A stretch of DNA of 42,081 nucleotides from a virus, in the IMG/VR virus record IMGVR_UViG_3300044802_000011, positions 1 to 42,081 of that record. One strand, 5' to 3'. The notes beneath the pieces are model-generated. The model did not search any database. It was given only the letters and a program-made list of their open reading frames with translations, and was not told the DNA's origin. Made by a program: the position numbers and the translations under genes. This document shows, in pieces, positions 24,288-32,766 of this stretch (positions are counted from its first letter, which is position 1; each line of letters begins with the position of its first letter).

Positions 24288-26027
24288 ATGACTGAAACGT
24301 GGGTACTCAAAACGTATGATGGTGAAGTTTATAACCTAAACACAGAGGCAGCGGAGCTCAATTATGACACGGTTTACAATCTTCTGCAAGGGGTGACGGG
24401 GCATCACGGAATGCCAGTCACAATTTTATCCGACGTCGTAGTAAGCATAGCAGGCGCAGAGACGCGCCAAGTGCTACGTGGAATCCGCACCGTATATCTT
24501 CCATTATACATCAGAGGAAAAGACCCACAAGATTTTCATAAGAACCTCGAAAAACTGAGAAGATCGCTTGACCCCATGCATGAATGCCAGCTGTGGGTCA
24601 CTAATGAGGAAGGCGAAACGAGAGTCCTGTATTGCAGGTATAGTAAGGGATTTGAGAACGCCGTTGATGATGACAAGCGCCAGGCTTCATGGATGAATGT
24701 CCCACTTTATGTTGAAGCGGATGACCCCTATTTTTATGACCCTCCAGGCGCGGAAGTTACGCGCATAATCCTTTCAAATCCTTTTGCAGCCGAGTTTCTA
24801 ACTCCTACCGTTGTTTTGCAAAGCCTTACTGCGGACGCAGTCGCGACCAGTTTCGTCTTATATGTAGATTCTGTAGAATACTTTGTAGCAGGCCAGTCAG
24901 TTGAGATTATCAGCGGGGCTGCTGATTACACCCACTATGAAACCTGCGTAATTGATTCTGTAGACCTTACGGCTAACACGATCACTCTAAAAGGTTATCT
25001 TCGCGATGATTTCCTTGTCGCAGACGGCGCATATGTGCAGGTCGTAGACGACACCGAGATATTCGTTTCAACTGACGCCGATGGGCGGGTGCTCAATGAG
25101 GGCTGTAATTATGTGATCTTCTGGATGCGAGGTTGTCCTCCGTGCATAACGGCCTTAAACCAACTTGCGGATATGCAAAAGGCAAATCCAAACATCACGG
25201 TCACAAAAGTAGAAATTCAAGACGCTGATGCCAGTGAACAGGGTATAGGGATGACTGCCGCCAAGATACTTTATCCCGAAGCTTACGAGTTTGCTACGAA
25301 CTGTGGGCCGCCTCCGGCTGCAGGATATCAAGTCATTGATGGGATCATGCCCGCCGTTATTGCGCTCTACCGTAAAGGGGCCTTTATACAGGCGTGGTGT
25401 GGCGTTCACACGACGCAGGTTGATCCGATAGCGACCAATGAACTTGAGGATGCGTGTGGGCCGCGAGTAGCTTGGAGGATCGGCAAGAAGTATTTGGGGG
25501 ACAATATTATTGTTGAGAACAAAGGCGATGCAATCGCGTATCCGGTCTGGACAATTTCTGGACCTGGGAGCAGCCTACATCTCGCAAACGTCACCACTGG
25601 CGACGAGTTTTTATTAGACCACGACATCATCCCTGGCGAAACTGTGGTCGTTGATTCACGCGAAAGTGCTCATACGTGCGGCAGCACGAACCAGGCTGAT
25701 TTTCAAGGGACGGGCTATTGGGCTACTGAGACTTGTCCAACCTGCAAGGGAACGGGGGTGGTGCTCGGCTGCGCTACGTGTGGGGTTTATGAAGTCTGTC
25801 CTACCTGCCACGGAACCAAGACAATCCAGGTCTGGATTCCGTCGGCTAGTGGTAGCATAGCTGATGCGGCAGGGATGTTTAACCTACGTCCGCAAATTGA
25901 TGTAAATAAAAGGGTATTCTGGGGTCTTACCCCTGGCCCGAACGTTATCAAGGTCGAGTTGACCGGCGCCGACTTAACAAATACGTCGGTTCATTTCACG
26001 ATGGTTCAGCGGTATGAGGGTATGTAA
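24288..26027 (+). CDS. Distal tail protein with thioredoxin-like and zinc-finger insertions
   Basis: The 579-aa product begins (about 1-165) and ends (about 395-475, 525-579) as a siphovirus distal tail (Dit) protein: HGMPVTILSD, RTVYLPLYIRG, DDPYFYDPP, then NKGDAIAYPVWTISGPG and PGPNVIKVELTG. Three insertions make it long. About 175-258 is a small beta domain. About 265-372 is thioredoxin-like: the strand NYVIFW, active-site motif GCPPC (Cys283, Cys286), and MPAVIALYRKG with the likely cis-proline Pro355. About 483-511 is a DnaJ-type cysteine region, CPTCKGTG...CATC...CPTCHGT (Cys483, 486, 495, 498, 504, 507), placed in a loop of the C-terminal tail domain. It lies between tape measure and hub, as Dit genes do. 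Confidence 0.8.
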   Translation: MTETWVLKTYDGEVYNLNTEAAELNYDTVYNLLQGVTGHHGMPVTILSDVVVSIAGAETRQVLRGIRTVYLPLYIRGKDPQDFHKNLEKLRRSLDPMHECQLWVTNEEGETRVLYCRYSKGFENAVDDDKRQASWMNVPLYVEADDPYFYDPPGAEVTRIILSNPFAAEFLTPTVVLQSLTADAVATSFVLYVDSVEYFVAGQSVEIISGAADYTHYETCVIDSVDLTANTITLKGYLRDDFLVADGAYVQVVDDTEIFVSTDADGRVLNEGCNYVIFWMRGCPPCITALNQLADMQKANPNITVTKVEIQDADASEQGIGMTAAKILYPEAYEFATNCGPPPAAGYQVIDGIMPAVIALYRKGAFIQAWCGVHTTQVDPIATNELEDACGPRVAWRIGKKYLGDNIIVENKGDAIAYPVWTISGPGSSLHLANVTTGDEFLLDHDIIPGETVVVDSRESAHTCGSTNQADFQGTGYWATETCPTCKGTGVVLGCATCGVYEVCPTCHGTKTIQVWIPSASGSIADAAGMFNLRPQIDVNKRVFWGLTPGPNVIKVELTGADLTNTSVHFTMVQRYEGM

Positions 26028-27532
26028 TGCCAGGGAACACGCTTGTTGATGCCAATTGTGAAATTATCCTGAGAGATGCTAACCTAGAGGATGCGGGTGA
26101 GGTAACGCGGTTTATCCAATGGACGTCGCTCCTCAAGCTGAATGACGTTTCGAGCTGGCAACTGGACGTGCAGACGCAGAACTTCAGGGATTATGGAATT
26201 GACGAGACTATGGGGATCATGTTCAGAAGAGATGGTGAACTCATTCTTGACGGCCCCATTATGCAGATCAAGCAAAGCTTGGTTTCAGGCCAAGAAAAAA
26301 CTTCTATCATTGGGGGCTGTGACTTAGCCCTATTAAAGCCAAGAATCTGTTATCCTGTGGTTAGCGGCCCCATTTGGGATACTAAAGCGGCTGGGGCGGG
26401 GGCTTGGCGTTTTGCAGTGATGCGGTCTGCGGTAGGGATATCCGCCGTGACTATAAAGGACTCTGAGTTTGACACGTCTACAACTGATACTTCTCATCCT
26501 GCCGTGCTCTATGTAGCAACTGCAATAGGTTTCGTTGACGGTAACACCTGTAACGTCATAAACACTAATGGCGCGATACATCCTAGAACGATCGTGGGCG
26601 TCGATTTGAGTGGTAATACAATCACCGTCAGTGATGGTGATTCTACTCCGTGGCCTACAGGCACTATGATCTACCAGACTTCGGGGGGAATCGTTGACGA
26701 TCCGGCGTTTGTGGGCTACGACACTCGCACAGGGCCAGCAGAGAACGTAGCGAAGGAATTGGCTTATTTTAATGCTGGTGCTGGGGCGTGTGTTGACCAG
26801 TTTGGACCTAGAGCTATCCCTTTTCTGGTGGTTGCCCCGTCTACTGGTCGAGGAGATATTGTTACCGCGAATAGTCGCGGAGAGTCCCTTCTGACACAAA
26901 TTCAAAACGTCTGCATAAGCGGGGGGATGAACTTCTCTCTTACACAGCAAGATCAAAGCTTAGTTTTTGATGTGTTTTACGGAAATGACCTTTCAGTTAA
27001 CGAGAAGTTGGTATTCTCCGTTGACGGCGGGAACTTAAAAGATTATGATTATAGTTATGGGCCTCCGGTTGCAAACTTTGTCATGGGCGCCGGTCCGGAT
27101 ACTGGCACATCAAAGCTAATGCTGCCAAGTGGAGATCAAACGTCAATTAACCAATATGGGCGCAGGGAAACATGGATAAGTTCAGGAAGCTCGAAGGCAG
27201 GCGACAACGCTGCCACGATTGCCGCCAATATGGTAGCGGCGAACAATCTCGAACTGGCACAATCGTTGCTAAACTCTTCTCTCACCCTTAGCATACAGGA
27301 AAATGACCAAGTTCGTTATCCGAGAGACTTTAGGCTTGGAGATCGGGTGGGCGTGATGGTCGGAGACATGCTGACGAGTGCAGTGATCTCATACATCCGG
27401 TATGATATCCCCGTAGGAACAGGTGGGGCGCAGGGCTCGGCCATTGAAGCAGCGCTGACCAAGACAATGACGAAGCAGATGCGAATACAGGATGACCAGA
27501 GCAAGCTGTTACGACAAATCACTATGACGTGA
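26027..27532 (+). CDS. Baseplate hub protein, ReqiPepy6 Gp37-like
   Basis: A 501-aa tail-tip protein resembling the siphovirus ReqiPepy6 Gp37-like family (PF14594). Typical parts are an N-terminal beta domain (ANCEIILRDANLEDAGEV, WQLDVQTQNFRDY, GELILDGPIMQIKQSL), a centre with RGESLLTQIQNVCISGGMNF and YDYSYGPPVANFVMGAG, and the C-terminal YPRDFRLGDRVGVMVGDML. Between residues about 134 and 218 a small beta domain interrupts the family pattern (VVGVDLSGNTITVSDGD-type segment). It would sit below the distal tail protein and hold the receptor-binding proteins that follow. Start overlaps the previous stop (TAATG). Confidence 0.72.
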   Translation: MPGNTLVDANCEIILRDANLEDAGEVTRFIQWTSLLKLNDVSSWQLDVQTQNFRDYGIDETMGIMFRRDGELILDGPIMQIKQSLVSGQEKTSIIGGCDLALLKPRICYPVVSGPIWDTKAAGAGAWRFAVMRSAVGISAVTIKDSEFDTSTTDTSHPAVLYVATAIGFVDGNTCNVINTNGAIHPRTIVGVDLSGNTITVSDGDSTPWPTGTMIYQTSGGIVDDPAFVGYDTRTGPAENVAKELAYFNAGAGACVDQFGPRAIPFLVVAPSTGRGDIVTANSRGESLLTQIQNVCISGGMNFSLTQQDQSLVFDVFYGNDLSVNEKLVFSVDGGNLKDYDYSYGPPVANFVMGAGPDTGTSKLMLPSGDQTSINQYGRRETWISSGSSKAGDNAATIAANMVAANNLELAQSLLNSSLTLSIQENDQVRYPRDFRLGDRVGVMVGDMLTSAVISYIRYDIPVGTGGAQGSAIEAALTKTMTKQMRIQDDQSKLLRQITMT

Positions 27533-27538
27533 GGACAA

Positions 27539-28258
27539 ATGGGTATTCCACTGCGTTTTATTCTTCATAGCGGCATAATAAGCGATTTAGAATGGCTGTC
27601 GAGCATGGGATTCGACGAGGCAGGCCCAGTATGCAATATAGAGGACGTTCCGATGACTGCAACGGCCATTCACCGCGCAGGAATCCGATATGCTGCGGTT
27701 AACCCTTTCGCCGACGTGAGTGCAGCTCCTGGCGAAGCAGGCGCACCCCTCGCTCCTGCGTTTCAAGCGTTAAAAAGTGCTCACTGGGATATCGTCGCCG
27801 GTGCTGGAATGAGCGCAGACATCGTGCGAGTTGCCATGAACTACATGCACTTTTGTAGCTATGGCAGTGGAGAAAGCAGCGGAGAAACCAGCGTATATTC
27901 AGCGCCGTGGAACCACCCTGTAGTTGGGCCAAATACCCTTCACGTCGATTATATTGACACATTCAAGAGTAGCAGATGGTATCAATCATGCATAGACATG
28001 ATGGCGGCAGCTGTTGCGGCTGGAAATTGTGGTGAAATTGGAATTATGATTCCCTTATGGGTTGGGTCTATTCTTGAGTCCTCACTATGGATCAACGTAA
28101 TTAATGCAGCGCGGGCGCAAGGCGTTCCTTGTAGCAATGTTTGCTTTTGGGCAGACCAAGTGACGGATGGAACAGAGATACTGAAAACTGACGCAAGCGA
28201 AACACTCAACGGCCTGATAAAATATTACGGGGTGCGTCAGGGGATACAGGGAGAATAA
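27539..28258 (+). CDS. TIM-barrel-like tail protein A
   Basis: A 239-aa protein with alternating strands and helices: LRFILHSGIISDLEWLSSMGF, AIHRAGIRYAAVNPF, AHWDIVAGAGMSADIV, a YSAPWNHPVV motif, then GEIGIMIPLWVG and ARAQGVPCSNVCFWADQ. The layout resembles a glycoside-hydrolase-like barrel but no catalytic pair is certain. It shares its order of motifs with the N-terminal parts of the proteins at 28260 and 32763. As the first gene after the hub it is a candidate receptor-binding or surface-degrading protein. Confidence 0.5.
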   Translation: MGIPLRFILHSGIISDLEWLSSMGFDEAGPVCNIEDVPMTATAIHRAGIRYAAVNPFADVSAAPGEAGAPLAPAFQALKSAHWDIVAGAGMSADIVRVAMNYMHFCSYGSGESSGETSVYSAPWNHPVVGPNTLHVDYIDTFKSSRWYQSCIDMMAAAVAAGNCGEIGIMIPLWVGSILESSLWINVINAARAQGVPCSNVCFWADQVTDGTEILKTDASETLNGLIKYYGVRQGIQGE

Positions 28259-28259
28259 C

Positions 28260-30917
28260 ATGGCGAAAGTGTACGGTATATGGGCCAATTCTTTTTCAAA
28301 TATATCCTCACTTTGGAACATGGGCTTTGCTGATTTTGGTATAGTGAGTGGCAAAGATTCTGGTCCGCCAGGCGGTTTTGTGGGTGCCTGCAATGCCGTG
28401 GGTGCTACACCGTGCCTCCAAAACAGCGACAGCGGCTCTGGGGGGTGCTCTGGTGATTGTGATAATTATTACGCAGGTCTAGCCGGATCAGGACTTCAGG
28501 CAGTTGGTGGTGAATCTGAAGTTGGCCCAGAATATACGGCTATCCAGAATCACCTGATATGCTACAATATGGGTGGGGAAGGAACCGGCGGCGCAAGCGG
28601 CAACAACGATATATTTGGCGGCTACGAGGGCGCTCGCGTATCAGGATACGGCATGGCATCGTATCTTGAAACATACACAGCCAGCAGCATGATTAGTGCA
28701 GATGCGATGGGAGTCGCAGCGGCGGCAAATAAGGCCGCCGGATGCAAAGAGGTTGGCCTTCTCATTGGTTCATGGTCAGATGGCGACTATGGTGCAGACG
28801 CCTCGACCTATGCCGCCATGGTTAACGCATTCGCCAATCACGGCGTAGACTGTGCAGGATTCGCCTACTGGTATGTGCAAGGTGATGGCAGTAGTTTTGG
28901 GGGCAATGACCTCAGCATGATGCAACAGCTCATGGCGTGGTATCCTCCAATAAAAGCAAGCATGAAAGCTCGGTTTGGAGGCGCAGCAGGAACTGGTGCA
29001 GCTCCAGCAACCCCTGCTCAGCTTTACGGCGGTTCAACTCCTACTTGCTGCGCGTTAGGCGGTAGTGAAGTTGTTTGCTTTGTGCGCGGCACCACTGGTA
29101 ACGTTTATATGAAGGCGTATTATGGCAGTGCTTGGCATAATTGGGATGATCTTGGTGGCGTCGTGGGAGCAGGAACCGGTCCAGGTGCAGCTTCTTGGGG
29201 CGGCCAGCGCGTAGACTTATTCGTGGGCGGTGGCGGCGGAGCAGTGTACCATAAAGGCGGCACCACTCCACCGTACGGCGGATGGGAGAATCTGGGAGGT
29301 ACGACCACTTCTGATTGCGGTGCTTGCTCTGATGGAAGCGGAAATGTCTATGTGTTTGTGCGCGGCAGCGACGGTGCGCTTTGGCATAAGGATTATTGGG
29401 GCGGAAAATGGCACGGATGGTATAGCTTAGGTGGGCAACTCCTACCAGGCACCGGCCCTGCTTGTTGCTCCTGGGCCGCTGGAACTATAGACGTATTCGT
29501 TACAGGCACTAACAAAAACGTGTACCACATCCGCACATCTGGCGGTGGAAAGTGGGGGGGCTGGCAAAACTTGGGAGGCACTACGACGAGCACCCCTGGA
29601 TGCGCCACTCCTGGAAGTGGCTCAATTGCTCTATTCGTTCGGGGACAAAACGGTGCGCTTTATGTGCGGGGATTCGGAGGCGGAAAATGGCTAAATTGGG
29701 AAGAACTCGGCGGCAATATGGCCGCAGGGACTGGCCCGGGCGCGTGTTATACGCTCGGTAAGTATCAGGTCTTCGTGGCAGGAACCACGAACGATATCTA
29801 TCACACTTCAGGCAACGGTTCTTGGAGCGCATGGGAAGATATCGGCGGTTCTGTAGCCGTTCCACCGGCGTCACAAGAAGCTAAGGGTGGATCAGGAGCG
29901 ATCCCATCAGGCGCTGCCGGTGGAGGCGGTTCACTTTCGGGTGCTCATATATGGATTGGATTCAAAGAGTCGAATCAATATGCCTGGACTGCCAACGTTA
30001 ACACTTCAGTAACAATCACAGGGCAGGCCGGATACACGGACTCAAAAGGCAACTTTATTGCAGGGAAACCTTACACAGGCAAGCTCTGGCGCTGGGAGCA
30101 GGAATATGCTTCTGGGAAGGGCGGGGCATCGACTCAGATGGGACAGTTTACCCCAAACTCCGACGGCACATTTACGTGGAGTATCACGAGCGCCACCCCA
30201 GAAGAGATACATTACAACGTCGGATTTGTGGCCAGCGATGCAGTGGTTGGAGGCACCAAAGTAGTCGATGTTGCGGGCCATTATGTAACAGAAACAACGT
30301 CGGGATCAACAACCACGACTGCGGCTCACTGGAGCACCGTCACATCGTATATAATCGTAGAGGCAGGATGCCCATTTTGTGCCGAACTTGAAAACGAGTT
30401 AGGGCAAGTGAGTGGGTTCAAATATCAAATTTCAGACGTAAGCCAAGGTGGAAATAACTACGGTTACGGCGGTAACTTCCCTGGTTTAGTCTTGTGCAAC
30501 GGCCAAAAAGTGTCCAGCCCTGGCGGAAGCTACGCCGAGAACGCACAGGCGTTACTTAACGTCATTAGGGCTAATTGCTGGATTCCCGCGTCGAGTTCGA
30601 CATCGGGAGGCGGAACTAAAAAAGTATGGGTAGACCCGACATACAAAACTATTGGTGGGACTACAAAGCCGACTATATGGGCTGCGAAAGAATTGGTGAT
30701 GAAATGGACCACTCCAACTTCATCCGGCACCACAGACAGCACCAACCCGAATACGTCAACGCCTACGATTCCTAAGATTGCACAAACTCCGGCAGGATTT
30801 GAATCCCCTGACGTTTCCCTTACTCCGGTGCTACCCATCCCGCCAGCCGTTGCGGAAGGTATTACGGTTGTTTTGAGAGATCACAAGAAAGCGGCAGGAA
30901 CGAGGCGGCAGAGCTAA
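28260..30917 (+). CDS. Multidomain tail-tip protein: barrel, lectin-like propeller, glutaredoxin-like
   Basis: An 885-aa protein. Residues 1-240 are barrel-like and Cys-rich (GGCSGDCDNYY; EVGLLIGSWSDGDYG; VDCAGFAYWYVQG), related to the 27539 protein. About 255-530 is a beta-propeller like the PLL/PHL lectins, with repeated W..W..LGG, VFVRGSDGALWHK, VFVTGTNKNVYHI strands. About 550-690 is an Ig-like region. About 693-775 is a thioredoxin-fold domain of glutaredoxin type: YIIVEAGCPFC (Cys704, Cys707), then GNFPGLVLCNG with likely cis-Pro741, and a final helix AENAQALLNVI. The tail is Thr/Ser/Pro-rich. It probably binds sugars on the host surface; the redox domain is an unusual addition. Confidence 0.65.
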   Translation: MAKVYGIWANSFSNISSLWNMGFADFGIVSGKDSGPPGGFVGACNAVGATPCLQNSDSGSGGCSGDCDNYYAGLAGSGLQAVGGESEVGPEYTAIQNHLICYNMGGEGTGGASGNNDIFGGYEGARVSGYGMASYLETYTASSMISADAMGVAAAANKAAGCKEVGLLIGSWSDGDYGADASTYAAMVNAFANHGVDCAGFAYWYVQGDGSSFGGNDLSMMQQLMAWYPPIKASMKARFGGAAGTGAAPATPAQLYGGSTPTCCALGGSEVVCFVRGTTGNVYMKAYYGSAWHNWDDLGGVVGAGTGPGAASWGGQRVDLFVGGGGGAVYHKGGTTPPYGGWENLGGTTTSDCGACSDGSGNVYVFVRGSDGALWHKDYWGGKWHGWYSLGGQLLPGTGPACCSWAAGTIDVFVTGTNKNVYHIRTSGGGKWGGWQNLGGTTTSTPGCATPGSGSIALFVRGQNGALYVRGFGGGKWLNWEELGGNMAAGTGPGACYTLGKYQVFVAGTTNDIYHTSGNGSWSAWEDIGGSVAVPPASQEAKGGSGAIPSGAAGGGGSLSGAHIWIGFKESNQYAWTANVNTSVTITGQAGYTDSKGNFIAGKPYTGKLWRWEQEYASGKGGASTQMGQFTPNSDGTFTWSITSATPEEIHYNVGFVASDAVVGGTKVVDVAGHYVTETTSGSTTTTAAHWSTVTSYIIVEAGCPFCAELENELGQVSGFKYQISDVSQGGNNYGYGGNFPGLVLCNGQKVSSPGGSYAENAQALLNVIRANCWIPASSSTSGGGTKKVWVDPTYKTIGGTTKPTIWAAKELVMKWTTPTSSGTTDSTNPNTSTPTIPKIAQTPAGFESPDVSLTPVLPIPPAVAEGITVVLRDHKKAAGTRRQS

Positions 30918-30953
30918 GATGAAACATAGCGTTAACAGTTTGGAGGAGATCTA

Positions 30954-32567
30954 ATGACTACGCAACAATGCGTGACAGGCGAGACGAGCATCCCATTCAA
31001 TCAGTCACCAGGGAACGTGATGACGGAAGTTCTCTGGGCGGCAATGATGAAAAACGTGCTCGATACAGGAGTTATAAAGGGTACGGCCATAACGCACACG
31101 CTGGCGGTGGCTCCCAGCACGGGTCTATCCGTAACGGTAGACCTCGGAGAAGCATGGGTTTACGGACATTGGTATCAGAACAGCATAGTTCAGACGCTTG
31201 TGTTTGATCCCAACACCAACGCAGCAGGAACGCGAGCCGATTTAGTCGTATTAGACTGTAAATGGGGCTTAGATGCAGGTATCCACCTGGCAATCGTTAA
31301 AGGCACCCCAGGAGCGGTCTGGCCCAGCGGCAATGGATCGTTGACAGGGACTCCACAAACCACTGATCCGATAACCCTCGTTGGTGTAGAATGGCAGCTT
31401 CCGATTTATCAGGTCAACATTCGTTACCAAGCCACCTCAATTCTAGCTTCTGATCTCACTGATTGGCGAAACTATGTAACAGCAGGAACGGCTAAAAGTG
31501 CCACATACGTCTTGTGCGATAGTGACACAACCAGTCCTGGATGTTCAGCTAGCGCAGATGCATGTGTCCCTGCTGGTTCCCTACACGCAGAAGATTTAAT
31601 CAACAAAGCGCTCAACACGATATCTTCCACATACGGCGGTGGAACGCTACAGCTGTGCGAAGGAACGTATAGGACAAGTGCGCCAATAGTAGTCCCCTCA
31701 AATTGCAACCTTGTAGGGATGGGAAACAACACGCTTATTCAGATTCAGATCGCCGGTGGCGCCGTTCCGGTTATCTCAATTCCTACCCAGACTGATATAA
31801 CGCTCCACGATTTCGCAATCGACTGCGGGGGTAGCTTCAATCCTACATCACCACCTGCAGCGGTCGCAGGAGCTGATGGAATACTCGTAACCGATAGCAT
31901 GAGAGTTAAGATCAAAGACCTTGTGATATCAGGAGCGCGGGGCTTCGGGATAAACCTCGCAAGCACGGCCTCTTCGACGGCTTCTTACGGCCACAGGGTT
32001 GAGGGTTGCCTTATCCAAGGCTCATCTAATGCGGGAATACGACAGACCGGCTGTAGGGGGCGCATAACCAACAATCACCTTACCAATAATCTGAATGGGA
32101 TCATACTCGACGGCACCTCAAGCACGCTTGGCGCCCTTGCGAACGTGATAAGCACGAATACCATTGATCTCAATGCCGAAGTAGGAATTTTGCTAGGAGA
32201 GTCCGGTGCAAATTCTCACTTTGTTCAGCATAACACCATCTCAAACAACGAGATCACCGACAACTGCATCCAAGCAGACAACACGTATGCGTGTGTCTCG
32301 GTTCTCGGCCAGTATGCGATACGGAACTTTATTACTGGCAACCAGGTGGTTGATACGGCGCAGACATACAAGCCACTTTACGGCATCTATCTGGATGCGA
32401 CGGTCAGTTACAACACAGTTATGAACAACGAATGCAGCGCAGCGGCTAAAACCACTGCGAACAACATTGTCTCTGCCGGTAATACGACTTCAGCTAAGTC
32501 ACCAAATTGGCTTCGATTCAACCGAAGCGGCAGTGTAAGCTCAGGAGCTGCGAGCTACGACGACTAG
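30954..32567 (+). CDS. Beta-helix tail spike / receptor-binding protein
   Basis: A 537-aa protein. Residues 1-190 form a virion-attachment part (VMTEVLWAAMMKNVLDTGV, WVYGHWYQNSIVQTL, LPIYQVNIRYQATSI) resembling the attachment domains of other phage minor tail proteins. Residues about 195-520 read as a right-handed parallel beta-helix of the pectate-lyase-like kind, with repeated short rungs such as NNHLTNNLNGIILDG, NEITDNCI and NFITGNQVVD, and the opening GGGTLQLCEGTYRTSAPIVV. Such spikes bind or cleave polysaccharide. Catalytic residues are not identifiable with certainty. TTGGAGGAG precedes the ATG. Confidence 0.7.
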   Translation: MTTQQCVTGETSIPFNQSPGNVMTEVLWAAMMKNVLDTGVIKGTAITHTLAVAPSTGLSVTVDLGEAWVYGHWYQNSIVQTLVFDPNTNAAGTRADLVVLDCKWGLDAGIHLAIVKGTPGAVWPSGNGSLTGTPQTTDPITLVGVEWQLPIYQVNIRYQATSILASDLTDWRNYVTAGTAKSATYVLCDSDTTSPGCSASADACVPAGSLHAEDLINKALNTISSTYGGGTLQLCEGTYRTSAPIVVPSNCNLVGMGNNTLIQIQIAGGAVPVISIPTQTDITLHDFAIDCGGSFNPTSPPAAVAGADGILVTDSMRVKIKDLVISGARGFGINLASTASSTASYGHRVEGCLIQGSSNAGIRQTGCRGRITNNHLTNNLNGIILDGTSSTLGALANVISTNTIDLNAEVGILLGESGANSHFVQHNTISNNEITDNCIQADNTYACVSVLGQYAIRNFITGNQVVDTAQTYKPLYGIYLDATVSYNTVMNNECSAAAKTTANNIVSAGNTTSAKSPNWLRFNRSGSVSSGAASYDD

Positions 32568-32595
32568 AAAACGACGAGAGGGGGCAGCAAAAGAC

Positions 32596-32766
32596 TTGGA
32601 AGCACAGCAGAGATGGTTCGACGCGCATAAGACCCTCCACATCACCAACGATGCACATTCAGCCATATTACGTTTCGCTGGAAAACTGCAGCTTGAAAGG
32701 GGAGAGTTTGTTAGCATCTCGGCGGCTATAGAAGAGTTGGCACGGAGAGCGTTAGAAGACATATGA
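32596..32766 (+). CDS. Small ribbon-helix-helix-like protein (TTG start)
   Basis: A 56-aa frame in the 195-base gap between the spike and the next tail protein. The sequence KTLHITNDAHSAILRFAGK, then GEFVSISAAIEELARRAL, has the short strand, helix, turn, helix pattern of ribbon-helix-helix DNA-binding proteins of the Arc/MetJ/CopG kind. Its stop overlaps the next ATG (ATGA), suggesting coupling. A GAGGGGG stretch lies upstream of the TTG, the only usable start. It could be a small regulator or antitoxin-like protein; no partner toxin is visible. Confidence 0.5.
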   Translation: MEAQQRWFDAHKTLHITNDAHSAILRFAGKLQLERGEFVSISAAIEELARRALEDI

